Shown one piece after another: positions 18,213 through 27,196 of a DNA stretch of 38,834 nt; the first letter of the stretch is position 1; each line of letters begins with the position of its first letter. Made by a program: the position numbers and the translations under genes. The stretch is from an uncultured Litoreibacter sp. (GTDB lineage: Bacteria; Pseudomonadota; Alphaproteobacteria; Rhodobacterales; Rhodobacteraceae), in contig CALHHY010000006.1 in assembly GCA_938030665.1 (NCBI GenBank), positions 1 through 38,834 of the forward strand, given 5' to 3'. The notes under the pieces were generated by a model. That model saw only the letters and a program-made list of their open reading frames with translations. It was not told the origin of the DNA and made no database searches.

Positions 18213-19135
18213 TGGAATATCAAAACATCTTCACCCAGGTACAGGTTCAGGGGCCGCCCGAAATGGGCGTCGACCCCGGAGACCTGACCCGCGAGCGGAC
18301 CAAATCCGCACGCTTCTCAAAACTGGCAGGCCTCTTTGGCAACGCGCAGCTTGGCCCGATCTACCTTGGCCCTTTCGGCGTCGTGTCGCTGGCAACCGGT
18401 CTGCTGTGGTTCTTCATCTGCGGCATGAGCTTTTGGGCTCAGGCGGGCTACAACCCGGCGGTCTTCCTGCGCGATCTGTTCTGGTTCTCGCTTGAACCCC
18501 CGGCAGAGGAATACGGGCTGGGCATGGCACCTCTGGCAGAGGGAGGGGCATGGATCATCGCGTCCTTCTTCCTGCTGATCTCGGTCTGTGCCTGGTGGAT
18601 CCGCACGTACCTGCGGGCCGAACAGCTGGGCATGGGCAAGCATGTGTCCTGGGCCTTTGCCTCCGCCATCTGGCTGTTCCTGGTGCTGGGCCTGATCCGG
18701 CCGGTCCTCATGGGGTCGTGGTCTGAGGCCGTGCCTTACGGCATCTTCAGCCACCTCGATTGGACCAACCTGTTTTCGCTGACCTATGGCAACTTGTTCT
18801 ACAACCCGTTCCACGCGCTTAGCATCGCTTTCCTCTATGGCTCGGCCCTGCTGTTTGCGATGCATGGGGCCACCATTCTGGCGGTCAGCCGCTACGGCGG
18901 CGAGCGCGAGATAGAGCAGATCGTGGACCGTGGCACAGCGTCCGAGCGTGCGGCCCTGTTCTGGCGCTGGACCATGGGCTTCAACGCCACGATGGAAGGC
19001 ATTCACCGCTGGGCGTGGTGGTTTGCAGTGCTGACGACGCTGACCGGCGGCATTGGCATTCTGCTGACTGGCACGGTCGTCGATAACTGGTTTGTCTGGG
19101 CGCAGGAGCATGGCTTCGCGAACCCTGACGGCTGA
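18212..19135 (+). CDS. pufM: Photosynthetic reaction centre M subunit
   Basis: 307 aa, five transmembrane helices; pairs with PufL and binds QA and the other half of the special pair. [39 protein letters not shown] and [13 protein letters not shown] contain the expected pigment- and iron-ligating histidines and the QA pocket. The protein ends without the long C-terminal extension seen in some species. The pufX start follows 17 bp later; there is no pufC. Confidence 0.98.
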   Translation: MEYQNIFTQVQVQGPPEMGVDPGDLTRERTKSARFSKLAGLFGNAQLGPIYLGPFGVVSLATGLLWFFICGMSFWAQAGYNPAVFLRDLFWFSLEPPAEEYGLGMAPLAEGGAWIIASFFLLISVCAWWIRTYLRAEQLGMGKHVSWAFASAIWLFLVLGLIRPVLMGSWSEAVPYGIFSHLDWTNLFSLTYGNLFYNPFHALSIAFLYGSALLFAMHGATILAVSRYGGEREIEQIVDRGTASERAALFWRWTMGFNATMEGIHRWAWWFAVLTTLTGGIGILLTGTVVDNWFVWAQEHGFANPDG

Positions 19136-19152
19136 TGGAGAGGAGATCACCC

Positions 19153-19392
19153 ATGACGGAGAACCACGACTACCTCGGGATGGACCGCGATCCCAATCTG
19201 CAGCTGAAGGCCTCAGTGCTGGTGCTGCAGCTGAAGGGGGCGGGTTACGCCGCGCTCTTCTGTCTGGCCGCGGTATTAACGATCTGGGCGCTTTACGGGA
19301 TCGGCTTGCTGCTGCCTGAGGAGAGCCGGGAGACCGAGGATCCGACGCCGTTCAGCTACGTGCTGCCGGTCGATGAGACACCTCGCGCGTAG
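19153..19392 (+). CDS. pufX: PufX-type reaction centre-LH1 core protein
   Basis: 79 aa with one transmembrane helix (about residues 31-54). The motif QLKGAGYAALFC at the start of the helix resembles the KGAGWAGG region of Rhodobacter PufX, and LLLPEE mirrors its MLPI exit. PufX leaves a gap in the LH1 ring so that quinol can escape. I start at ATG 19153 with GGAGAGGAG upstream; an earlier in-frame ATG (19135) overlaps that ribosome site. PufX is poorly conserved, so the call rests on this motif, topology, size and position after pufM. Confidence 0.85.
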   Translation: MTENHDYLGMDRDPNLQLKASVLVLQLKGAGYAALFCLAAVLTIWALYGIGLLLPEESRETEDPTPFSYVLPVDETPRA

Positions 19393-19412
19393 CTTCGCGC
19401 GGATGGGACACG

Positions 19413-19582
19413 GCGCAGGGGCATAGCCCGCCCCACGCGCGCCGGACCGAATTCAGGCCGCCCGGTCCCTTGGGTCGCCTGGATACGCTGGGGGCTCGAC
19501 ACCCCAGCACCTCCTGTTGGCTACGGGAGACAGGTGGCGCCATACCTTCCCGTATTGGTGCCCCTGTTCCCGGGCCAACAGG
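19413..19582 (+). ncRNA. Hairpin-rich 3' region of the puf operon
   Basis: Between pufX and dxs lie four stems in a row. They are GGGGC/GCCCC near 19420; GGACCG (19444-19449) with CGGTCC (19463-19468); GCTGGGG (19487-19493) with CCCCAGC (19502-19508); and a long imperfect hairpin closed by CCTGTTGGC (19513-19521) and GCCAACAGG (19574-19582), whose interior also pairs (GGGA-ACAGG-GGC against its complement). No T-tract follows, so it is not a textbook terminator. In R. sphaeroides the puf 3' UTR yields the small RNA PcrX, and this could be a counterpart. Stem assignments are by eye. Confidence 0.55.
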
Positions 19583-19638
19583 TTACCCTACCAAGCTTGT
19601 CGAGCACCCGTGCCTTGCGTCGAGAAAGGACCCTAACA

Positions 19639-21546
19639 ATGCCAAATACGCCGCTACTGGACCGTGTATCGCGCCCTGCTGACCTGAAAGGGCTCAGCGA
19701 TATCGAGCTTGACCAGCTGTCAGACGAGCTTCGGGCCGAGGTGATCGAGGCGGTTGCCACGACGGGGGGGCACTTGGGGTCATCGCTTGGTGTGGTTGAA
19801 TTGACCGTTGCCCTGCATGCTGTCTTCGACACCCCGCGCGACAAACTGATCTGGGACGTCGGTCACCAATGCTATCCGCACAAGGTGCTGACGGGCCGCC
19901 GCGACCGGATGAAAACCCTACGACAGGAGGGCGGGATATCCGGGTTCACGAAACGCAGCGAGTCTGAGTATGACCCGTTCGGGGCCGCGCATTCCTCAAC
20001 CTCCATTTCGGCAGCACTTGGCTTTACCGTGGCGCGTGATATGGGTGCGCCCACGGGGGACGCGATCGCGGTAATCGGGGATGGCTCCATCTCAGCCGGG
20101 ATGGCTTATGAGGCGATGAACAACGCGGGCGCAGAGGGGCGGCGCATGTTCGTCATCCTCAATGATAATGAGATGAGCATCGCCCCGCCGGTCGGTGCCA
20201 TGTCGCAATATCTCTCTGGGCTTTACGCCTCCCCCATGGGGAACCTGCAAAACGTCGCCGAAGGGTTCGAAGCCGCTTTGCCCGGCCCCCTGCGCGACCA
20301 TGCCCGCCGCGCGCGGCAACTGGTGACCGGGGCCGTCGGCGCGCAAGGCACGTTATTTGAGGAGCTGGGCTTTCAATATATAGGCCCGATCAACGGCCAT
20401 GACATGACGCAGCTTCTGGGCGTCCTGCGCTCTGCGCGTGCGCGGGCCACGGGGCCGGTGCTGATCCATTGCTGCACGGTCAAGGGCAAAGGCTACGCCC
20501 CGGCGGAGAATTCTGCCGACAAATATCACGGTGTCTCCAAATTCGATGTGGCCAGTGGCACTCAGAACAAATCCCGCCCGAACGCGCCGAGCTACACAAA
20601 GGTATTCGGTCAGGCACTGGCGAAAGAGGCTGAAACAGACCTTGATATTGTTGGCATCACCGCCGCGATGCCGTCTGGCACGGGGATGGATATCTTCGCC
20701 AAGACCCACCCAGCCCGGATGTTTGACGTGGGCATTGCCGAGCAACATGGCGTGACCTTTGCAGCAGGCCTTGCGGCGGCCGGGCTAAAGCCCTTCTGCG
20801 CCATCTATTCGACTTTCCTACAACGGGGCTACGACCAGATTGTCCATGACGTTGCCTTGCAAAACCTACCGGTGCGCTTTGCGATTGACCGGGCGGGGCT
20901 TGTCGGCGCGGACGGGGCGACCCATGCCGGCGCGTTTGACGTGGGCTACCTTGCCGCGCTGCCCAACATTGTGGTCATGGCCGCGTCGGACGAGGCGGAG
21001 CTGATACATATGGTGGCCACAGCTGCCGCGCATGACAGCGGCCCGATTGCCTTCCGCTATCCACGAGGCGAGGGAGAAGGCACGCCGATGCCCGACCGGG
21101 GCAGCGTGCTGGAAATCGGCAAGGCGCGCGTCGTTCAAGAGGGCGAAGATGTGGCGTTGCTGTCCTTCGGTGCGCATCTGGGTGAGACCTTCAAGGCCGC
21201 TGCGCTGATGGCGCCACATCATGTGACGCCCACCATCGTGGATGCGCGTTTTGCCAAGCCGCTTGATATGGACTTGATCCGCAAGCTGGCCAAGACCCAC
21301 CGCGCCATTGTCACCATTGAACAGGGCGCGCAGGGCGGTTTCGGGGCGATGGTGCTGCATGCGCTGGCGAATGGGGGACTGCTTGATGGCGGGCTCGCCA
21401 TCCGCACCATGACGCTGCCCGACCGCTTCATTGATCAGGCGGCACCTGACGCGATGTATGCTGATGCGGGCATGACAGCGGCGGACATCGCCGCGACCGC
21501 ATTGCAGGCGATTGGCGCTAAAATAGGGTCTATCAAAGCGCGCTAG
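19639..21546 (+). CDS. dxs: 1-deoxy-D-xylulose-5-phosphate synthase
   Basis: 635 aa. Thiamine-diphosphate enzyme that condenses pyruvate and glyceraldehyde 3-phosphate, the first step of the MEP isoprenoid route. GHLGSSLG (44-51) and [10 protein letters not shown] (73-82) are active-site segments. The GDGS at 147-150 opens the ThDP-binding motif ending in MNN. The start ATG 19639 has AAAGGA upstream; the frame is open further 5' through the hairpin region but that is not coding. Placement after puf links precursor supply to pigment demand. Its stop overlaps that of idi on the other strand. Confidence 0.97.
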   Translation: MPNTPLLDRVSRPADLKGLSDIELDQLSDELRAEVIEAVATTGGHLGSSLGVVELTVALHAVFDTPRDKLIWDVGHQCYPHKVLTGRRDRMKTLRQEGGISGFTKRSESEYDPFGAAHSSTSISAALGFTVARDMGAPTGDAIAVIGDGSISAGMAYEAMNNAGAEGRRMFVILNDNEMSIAPPVGAMSQYLSGLYASPMGNLQNVAEGFEAALPGPLRDHARRARQLVTGAVGAQGTLFEELGFQYIGPINGHDMTQLLGVLRSARARATGPVLIHCCTVKGKGYAPAENSADKYHGVSKFDVASGTQNKSRPNAPSYTKVFGQALAKEAETDLDIVGITAAMPSGTGMDIFAKTHPARMFDVGIAEQHGVTFAAGLAAAGLKPFCAIYSTFLQRGYDQIVHDVALQNLPVRFAIDRAGLVGADGATHAGAFDVGYLAALPNIVVMAASDEAELIHMVATAAAHDSGPIAFRYPRGEGEGTPMPDRGSVLEIGKARVVQEGEDVALLSFGAHLGETFKAAALMAPHHVTPTIVDARFAKPLDMDLIRKLAKTHRAIVTIEQGAQGGFGAMVLHALANGGLLDGGLAIRTMTLPDRFIDQAAPDAMYADAGMTAADIAATALQAIGAKIGSIKAR

Positions 21547-22088
21547 GCGTTGGAAAGAGCCCCGAAGATCATGGCGGAGTGGCGTTCGAGATAGATGCTG
21601 AGCCAAGGGGTGAAGCGATCCGGATGGCGGCTTACCTCCGCCTTAAGGTCGTAGAAATCAATCCAGCGGGTGGCCATCACTTCATCGGGGTTCGGCGTGA
21701 AGGTCATCCCTTGCGGGGCGTGGGCCAGATACACTTCGACCAGCTCATGCTCGATCAGCCCGTTGCCGACATCTGCGCGGTACTCGACCTGCCCGCGGTG
21801 GGACGGGAAAATGCGGCTGATACCCAGCTCTTCGTTCAGCCGGCGACGGGCGCATTTGTCGGGGGACTCGTCCCATTCGGGGTGGGTACAACAGGTGTTC
21901 GCCCATAGACCCGGCGTGTGATATTTGCACATGGCACGTTGCTGTATAAGCACCTCCGTGCGGTTGCGGATAACAAAAACGGAGACCGCTTTGTGCCGTA
22001 GACCCCGCTGGTGCGCGGCCAGCTTTTCAACCGGGGTCAAAACACCGTCGACCCAGGCGGGGATCATGATTTGGGCTGTATTAGACAC
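21543..22088 (-). CDS. idi: Isopentenyl-diphosphate delta-isomerase (type I)
   Basis: 181 aa. Nudix-fold metal enzyme that interconverts IPP and DMAPP. The region [16 protein letters not shown] has the active-site Cys, and the Nudix helix RRLNEELGI follows. The HELVEVYLA segment has the catalytic Glu region. The start is GTG at 22088, overlapping the last codons of bchP by 8 bp. It is the last gene of bchG-bch2-bchP-idi. Confidence 0.96.
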   Translation of the reverse strand: MSNTAQIMIPAWVDGVLTPVEKLAAHQRGLRHKAVSVFVIRNRTEVLIQQRAMCKYHTPGLWANTCCTHPEWDESPDKCARRRLNEELGISRIFPSHRGQVEYRADVGNGLIEHELVEVYLAHAPQGMTFTPNPDEVMATRWIDFYDLKAEVSRHPDRFTPWLSIYLERHSAMIFGALSNA

Positions 22089-23262
22089 GTGTTTTGCTCA
22101 CTAAACCGGTCAAATGCGCAAGGTTCTTGATGCCGATCTTGATGTGGGCCAGAGGCCGCGCGGCCACGAGTTTCTTGTTCATATAGGCCTCGAATGTTAG
22201 CCGCTGCACGTCGGTATCATGGCAGAGGGAGACGAACCGTTCCCGCCGCGCATCGCTGCGATAATAGGCGTTCTGCATGGCACCCAGCACCTTAAAGACC
22301 GACTTGTGTTCGCGCATAAACAGCTTACGCGCCAGTTGCAAATCGCTTGCCCGCCCGCTTTCAAGGCACGCGGCAGCAGCAGTCGCTGCCACCTGTCCGC
22401 CGACCATAGCGTAGTAAATTCCCTCGCCCGAAGATGGCGCAACCACGCCAGCTGCGTCACCGGCTAGCACCACGTCGCGGCCGTTGTCCCACCGGTCCAT
22501 TGGGCGCAGCGGGATGGGCGCGCCTTCGCGGCGGATGGTCTTGCAATCGGTCAGCCCGGAGGCCGCGCGCAGGGCAGCCGTGGCCTGCTTGAGGTCGACC
22601 CCGTCAATGCCCGTGCCCATCCCGACAGATGCCTGCGCGCCATGCGGAAAGACCCAGCCGTAGAAATCGGGACTGATCGCGCCGTCATAGATCACGTCGC
22701 AGCGTTTGGGGTCGTATTGGTCCATGGCGTCCGGGGCTTCGATGATTTCGTGATAGGCGATGACATACGGGATCTTGTCGCCGCCCGGCACCTCCGCCTT
22801 GGCGACGTTTGATCGCGCGCCGTCCGCGCCAATGATCAGCTTCGTCGTAAGCTCTTGCGTGTTGCCGCTGATTTTGTCGCGGAAAATGACGGTGGGATGC
22901 CCCTCTTCGTCACGCTCAATGCGCAGGAAGGTCCCGGTGTAGCGATGTGCGCCGGCCTGCTTGGCGCGGATGCGCAGGAATTCGTCAAAATGCTCACGGT
23001 CGACCATGCCGACATAACCGTTCTCGATCGGGATATCGACCTGCCGCTGTGTGGGGGAGATCATGCGCGCCGTGTTGATCCGTGCCACGATCTGGCTGTC
23101 GGGGATGTTGAAATCCTGGATCAGCCGGGGCGGCACGGCACCGCCGCAGGGCTTGATCCGGCCCGCCCGGTCCAGCATTGCGACTTTCTTGCCTGAACGC
23201 GCCAGGTCTTCTGCCGCTGTCGCCCCCGACGGGCCACCGCCTACCACCACCACGTCATACAT
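22081..23262 (-). CDS. bchP: Geranylgeranyl diphosphate/bacteriochlorophyll reductase BchP
   Basis: 393 aa. FAD-dependent reductase that turns the geranylgeranyl tail of bacteriochlorophyll into phytyl. The N-terminal dinucleotide motif is VVVVGGGPSGATAAEDLARSG, with GGG at residues 8-10. KPCGGAVPPRLIQDF is the family fingerprint, and VVLAGDAAGVVAPSSGEGI is the C-terminal FAD motif. The ATG comes 3 bp after the upstream stop, and GGGGGAA is the ribosome site. Confidence 0.97.
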   Translation of the reverse strand: MYDVVVVGGGPSGATAAEDLARSGKKVAMLDRAGRIKPCGGAVPPRLIQDFNIPDSQIVARINTARMISPTQRQVDIPIENGYVGMVDREHFDEFLRIRAKQAGAHRYTGTFLRIERDEEGHPTVIFRDKISGNTQELTTKLIIGADGARSNVAKAEVPGGDKIPYVIAYHEIIEAPDAMDQYDPKRCDVIYDGAISPDFYGWVFPHGAQASVGMGTGIDGVDLKQATAALRAASGLTDCKTIRREGAPIPLRPMDRWDNGRDVVLAGDAAGVVAPSSGEGIYYAMVGGQVAATAAAACLESGRASDLQLARKLFMREHKSVFKVLGAMQNAYYRSDARRERFVSLCHDTDVQRLTFEAYMNKKLVAARPLAHIKIGIKNLAHLTGLVSKTRV

Positions 23263-23265
23263 AGT

Positions 23266-24549
23266 CTATTCCCCCGGAACCATGGCGCCTTTGGCGGCGC
23301 GGTTGCAGTCAATGATGCGCGCGGCCATACCGGCGGACGCCACAAATAAAAGCGCCTCGGCGCTGAAAACGAATGAGAAGGCCGGCCCGTCAGGCATCTG
23401 CGTCCGCACCAGATCGACGGCGGCGGCACCGGTCAGGCCGCCAAAGCCTGCCGCAACCGCCTGCGCCGCGCCCCAAAGCCCCATGCGGGTGCCTTCGCGT
23501 TGATGGCGCCCCTCGGAGGCCAAAGCCATCATGCAGCCAATGGCCGCGACCGCGAACATGCCGTTGAACAGGCCCAAAAGCACCACCAGCGGCGTTAACG
23601 GCAGCGCAAGCAACTCGAAACCGGCCCCCGCGATAAGCAACAGCGCCAGGGCAGAGCCAAGACAGCCCGCCACCACCCAGGACCGCAAGGCCCCGATTTT
23701 CAGGCCGGTGGCGGCAATGCCCACGATCAGCATGCCGATGAAGACCCCGCCATTCTGAGCGCCGCTTAACGTCGTGGATTGGCCCGGGCTGTAGTCGAAG
23801 ACCAGCCCGGCGAAGGGCTCCAGGATCAGCTCCTGCATGAAATAGGCGTTCATCGAGAGGAACACGAAAAGCGTGAAGTTGCGGGCTCTCGGCTCCGCCC
23901 ATATCTCGCGTATGCCGTCTCGGAACGGGGTTGGCGCCTCGGGCGTCTGGGCCTGAACAGAGCCTTCTATACGTCCGACTGCCAGCACTGTGACAAGGCA
24001 GGCAAGACCGGTGACGACGGCCACAACGCTCATCAGCCGCGTTGCCGAATAGGGGTCGAGGAAGCTGCCGGATACGCCCGCGGTAACGGCGATCCCGAAG
24101 ATCATCATCAACCACGTAATGGTCGCCGCCGCCGCACGGCGATGCGGGGCCGTGGCGGTTGACAGCAGCGCCAGTAGCGACGTGCCGGACGCCCCAACCC
24201 CCAGCCCGATCAGCGTGTAGGCCACGATGGAGAGGATCAGAGCAAGCGCGTAGTTCGCAGCGAACAGCGTCACGGCAAAGGCCGCAAGCAGGGCACCGGC
24301 GGCAAGGCTGACCATGCCCAGATTGATCCACCGGGTGCGGTTGCCACCCTTGTCGGAGGCAAAGCCCCACCGGGGGCGGGACAGTTGCACCCCGTAATGA
24401 AGTGCCACCAGCAGGCCGGGCAGCACGGCAGGAAGGGCGAATTCAACCACCATCAGGCGGTTCAGGGTCGACGTGGTCAGCACCACGATGGCGCCAAGAC
24501 ACATCTGCACCAGCCCAAGCCGCGCTATCTGCAGCCAACTCAGCGTCAT
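23266..24549 (-). CDS. PucC-family (BCH2/orf428-type) major facilitator protein
   Basis: 427 aa, about 12 predicted membrane helices. It belongs to the PucC/LhaA/Bch2 branch of the MFS, whose members help assemble light-harvesting complexes or deliver pigment. The segment LSRPRWGFASDKGGNRTRWI between helices 2 and 3 is characteristic. The gene between bchG and bchP is known as orf428/bch2 in Rhodobacter. The ATG overlaps the bchG stop by ATGA. Its exact cargo is not established. Confidence 0.92.
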   Translation of the reverse strand: MTLSWLQIARLGLVQMCLGAIVVLTTSTLNRLMVVEFALPAVLPGLLVALHYGVQLSRPRWGFASDKGGNRTRWINLGMVSLAAGALLAAFAVTLFAANYALALILSIVAYTLIGLGVGASGTSLLALLSTATAPHRRAAAATITWLMMIFGIAVTAGVSGSFLDPYSATRLMSVVAVVTGLACLVTVLAVGRIEGSVQAQTPEAPTPFRDGIREIWAEPRARNFTLFVFLSMNAYFMQELILEPFAGLVFDYSPGQSTTLSGAQNGGVFIGMLIVGIAATGLKIGALRSWVVAGCLGSALALLLIAGAGFELLALPLTPLVVLLGLFNGMFAVAAIGCMMALASEGRHQREGTRMGLWGAAQAVAAGFGGLTGAAAVDLVRTQMPDGPAFSFVFSAEALLFVASAGMAARIIDCNRAAKGAMVPGE

Positions 24550-25445
24550 GCCAGCCCCCGGATCGCGAAGGCCGCGACCATCATGCCGGATACATAAAGG
24601 GTGACGCCGGTGCCGTTATACCAGGGCGCCCGGCCTTTTGGATCGCCTAGCAGCACCCGCATGGCGAGCAGTTGGGCGATCAGCAAGGCGGCGATGGCAA
24701 GGGCGTGCAGAGATTTGTCCCAGCTAAGCAGCAGTCCGATCACCGCCACCTGCGGTAGGGCCATAACCCAGCAGGCCACCCGCGCGGCGCGCTCGGGGCC
24801 AAGCGTGACGGGAAGGGAGTTCACGCCGGTCGCGATGTCACCTTCCAGCGCTTTGAAGTCGTTCAGCGTCATGATGCCATGCGCGCCCAAACCGTAAAGC
24901 GTGGCAACGGCCAGCACGGGCAAACCCGGCGCGCCGGCGCTCAGGACGGCGGCGCCGGTGATCCAAGGCAAGGTCTCGTAGCTTAGCCCGACAAGGCCCG
25001 GCCCCCACCAGCCGGAGCGTTTCAGCCGGACCGGTTCCATCGAATAGGCCCAGGCGGCGAGCACGGCTAGTATCGTCGCGGCAAACCCCCAAAGACCCAG
25101 CTGATAGCCAATGATGAGGGACAAGACAGACATGGCCAGCGCGATCCACAGACCCCAGCGGCCCGGGATACGGCCTGACGGGATCGGACGGTTGGGCTCG
25201 TTTATGGCGTCGACATGCCGGTCGCACCAGTCATTGGCCGCCTGACTCATGCCGCAGACAAGCGGACCTGCCAGAAGCACGCCCAGCACCAGCAATCCCC
25301 ATTGGCCTGAAACCGGCATGCCCGCAGAGACCGCCCCGCAGAGATAGGCCCACATCGGTGGGAACCAGGTGATTGGCTTGATCAACCGCAGCATCGCTGC
25401 GGGCTCGGGCAAGCGCCTGTCCGGTAGAGAACTCGACATACTCAT
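24546..25445 (-). CDS. bchG: Bacteriochlorophyll a synthase (geranylgeranyl transferase) BchG
   Basis: 299 aa, UbiA-type prenyltransferase with eight or nine membrane helices. It esterifies bacteriochlorophyllide a with geranylgeranyl diphosphate, the last assembly step. The motif NDWCDRHVDAINEPNRPIPSG holds the diphosphate-binding Asp residues; LIKPITWFPPMWAYLCG is typical near the N-terminus. Start ATG 25445 matches the family N-terminus but has no Shine-Dalgarno. It leads the operon bchG-bch2-bchP-idi. Confidence 0.97.
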   Translation of the reverse strand: MSMSSSLPDRRLPEPAAMLRLIKPITWFPPMWAYLCGAVSAGMPVSGQWGLLVLGVLLAGPLVCGMSQAANDWCDRHVDAINEPNRPIPSGRIPGRWGLWIALAMSVLSLIIGYQLGLWGFAATILAVLAAWAYSMEPVRLKRSGWWGPGLVGLSYETLPWITGAAVLSAGAPGLPVLAVATLYGLGAHGIMTLNDFKALEGDIATGVNSLPVTLGPERAARVACWVMALPQVAVIGLLLSWDKSLHALAIAALLIAQLLAMRVLLGDPKGRAPWYNGTGVTLYVSGMMVAAFAIRGLA

Positions 25446-25448
25446 GGG

Positions 25449-25466
25449 TGTAAACCTAGCGTTACA
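25449..25466. promoter_or_regulatory. PpsR/CrtJ-type operator 1 upstream of bchG
   Basis: TGT-N12-ACA palindrome only 4 bp upstream of the bchG ATG. On the minus strand it covers a -10-like TAGGTT (25453-25458), which sits 18 bp from a weak -35 TTGCCG (25477-25482). Confidence 0.75.
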
Positions 25467-25483
25467 GTACTAGAGTCGGCAAG

Positions 25484-25501
25484 TGTAATGTTTTATGGAC
25501 A
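25484..25501. promoter_or_regulatory. PpsR/CrtJ-type operator 2 upstream of bchG
   Basis: Second TGT-N12-ACA palindrome (TGTAATGTTTTATGGACA), centred 35 bp from the first. The pair resembles the double sites at crtD/crtE and indicates that the bchG operon belongs to the PpsR regulon. Confidence 0.75.
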
Positions 25502-25525
25502 AAGATGCCGCGGAGGGCCGCGCAT
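25501..25525 (-). terminator. Possible terminator of the mechanosensitive channel gene
   Basis: On the minus strand ATGCGCGG-CCCT-CCGCGGCAT forms a stem with one bulged base (25505-25525), followed by CTTTGT. It lies after the stop of the channel gene and directly abuts the upstream PpsR site of bchG. The T-tract is short, so this is tentative. Confidence 0.4.
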
Positions 25526-25547
25526 GAGCCGCCCGAAGCGTGCAGGG

Positions 25548-26954
25548 CTATTCCATGTCGGGCGGGTCACGGGGGTCGCCCATCAGCTTCACCTCCCGTT
25601 GCGGGAAGGGGATGGAAATCTCGTTCTCTTTGAATGTGTCCCAAAGCGCCAGATAGACGTTGCCGCGAATATTGGTCAGCCCGCCGGTCGGGTCCTTGAT
25701 CCAGAACCGCAGGATATAATCGACGCTGCTGTCGCCGAACCCCACGATGTGGCAGACAGGCGGCTTGAAGCTGAGCACCCGGTCCACCGATTTCGCGGCC
25801 TCAATCGCCAATTTTCGCACGACATGCGGATCGTCGTGATAGGCGGTGCCAAAGAAGATATCGAGCCGCACAAAGTCGTTTGAATGAGACCAGTTCACCA
25901 CCTGATTGGTGATCAGATCCTCGTTCGGGATCAGGTATTCTTTGCCGTTACGGGTAACGACCGATGCGTAGCGCGCGCCAAGCGTATTGATCCAGCCGAA
26001 CGTGTCCCCAAGACTGATCACGTCGCCGGGCTTGATGGACTTGTCGAGCAGGATGATCACGCCCGACACAAGGTTCGACACAACCTTTTGCAGACCAAAG
26101 CCAAGGCCCACGCCAATGGCACCCGAAAGCACCGCAAGGCCGGTCAGATCGATGCCAACGGCCTTCACGCCGAAATAGAAGGCCAGCGCGTAGAACAGGA
26201 TTTGGATGACCTTGACGATCAGCACCCGCATGGAGGGTGAGATGTTTTCGTTCGCCTGAACGCGGGCGGTGGTGGTCGTGGTGACAAACCGAGCCAGCGC
26301 AAACAGCGCGCCGATGATCACGGCCCCTTGCAGGATCAACAGCAGCGATATGCGGAACTCCCCGATTTGCAGCGCGGCGGTGTCCAGCACCCGCTCCGTC
26401 TCGTCCACAACGCCTAGGATATAAAGCGTGACATAAGCCCAGGCGCCGTAACGCACGAGCCGGCGCAGGAAGATCGAGCGGATCAGCCTTGTCGCAAAGG
26501 CCACGACCAGCCAGGCGGTTGCCAGCGTGGCGATGACCCCCAGCAAGTAACTGCGGGAGGGCCAGGTCACCTCCCGCATCACCAGAACAACGCCCCAGAT
26601 CAGCGCCACAAAGAAAATCGCCTGCAAGCGCTGATGGATCACCACCAGGATGCGCATCCGCCATTTCGGCCAGCCTTCGCGCGTTGCCATCCAGGCCCGT
26701 ATGCGGGGACCAAGGATCGCGCGCAGCAGGTAGGCGGCCACAAAGATGCCAATCGCGATGATCAACTGGTAGGCGTTCCATGGGCGCAGCAGCGACGCCA
26801 AAAAAGTCTCACCCTGCGCGAATAGCGATTGGCCAACATCCAGAAGTTCGGCAACCGCCTCCGTTTCGGCGAGCTCATCTACGACCGTCCCGTCGGATGG
26901 AACCTCTGCCGTTCCCAAGTTGTCCGGGCCGCGAGACCCTACATGTCCTGACAT
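25548..26954 (-). CDS. Mechanosensitive ion channel, MscS family
   Basis: 468 aa inner-membrane channel that opens on membrane tension during hypo-osmotic shock. An acidic N-terminal stretch is followed by about five membrane helices. The pore helix and its exit are GLGFGLQKVVSNLVSGVIIL and then LLDKSIKPGDVISLG, followed by the beta domain (ARYASVVTRNGKEYLIPNEDL), as in MscS. I start at ATG 26954, with AAGGA 5 nt upstream. The frame stays open to 27605 but that part is non-coding strand of the leuC region. It reads towards bchG but appears to be transcribed separately. Confidence 0.93.
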   Translation of the reverse strand: MSGHVGSRGPDNLGTAEVPSDGTVVDELAETEAVAELLDVGQSLFAQGETFLASLLRPWNAYQLIIAIGIFVAAYLLRAILGPRIRAWMATREGWPKWRMRILVVIHQRLQAIFFVALIWGVVLVMREVTWPSRSYLLGVIATLATAWLVVAFATRLIRSIFLRRLVRYGAWAYVTLYILGVVDETERVLDTAALQIGEFRISLLLILQGAVIIGALFALARFVTTTTTARVQANENISPSMRVLIVKVIQILFYALAFYFGVKAVGIDLTGLAVLSGAIGVGLGFGLQKVVSNLVSGVIILLDKSIKPGDVISLGDTFGWINTLGARYASVVTRNGKEYLIPNEDLITNQVVNWSHSNDFVRLDIFFGTAYHDDPHVVRKLAIEAAKSVDRVLSFKPPVCHIVGFGDSSVDYILRFWIKDPTGGLTNIRGNVYLALWDTFKENEISIPFPQREVKLMGDPRDPPDME

Positions 26955-27196
26955 TTCCGTCCTTTGACCTGGTATGGGGCAAGCTTTGCACGGGCGACGC
27001 AGATGGTACAAGCCGCTGGTCTTGCGAGACTCGGCGCGCCCGTGTATCTGCTCAGCAATGACACCCGTTTTCGACATGGATGACCGCGCAAGGTTGAACG
27101 AACGCTTTTTTGGCGCGACCCATGCCGTGCTGGCGCGACTATCCTGATCCGCCCAAACACCACCTGCTGACAGCTTTTTTCGATAGGAGAGAACCG
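26955..27196. promoter_or_regulatory. Divergent intergenic region between mscS-like gene and leuC
   Basis: 242 bp with no convincing gene. It must hold the promoters of both divergent units. I see T-runs (TTTTTT near 27106 and 27176) but no clear operator, terminator or leucine-rich leader peptide. Confidence 0.5.

Noticed and set aside
27076..27147. Possible 23-aa leader peptide before leuC
   Set aside because: It has a few Leu codons but no run of them, and no attenuator hairpins or terminator lie between it and leuC.
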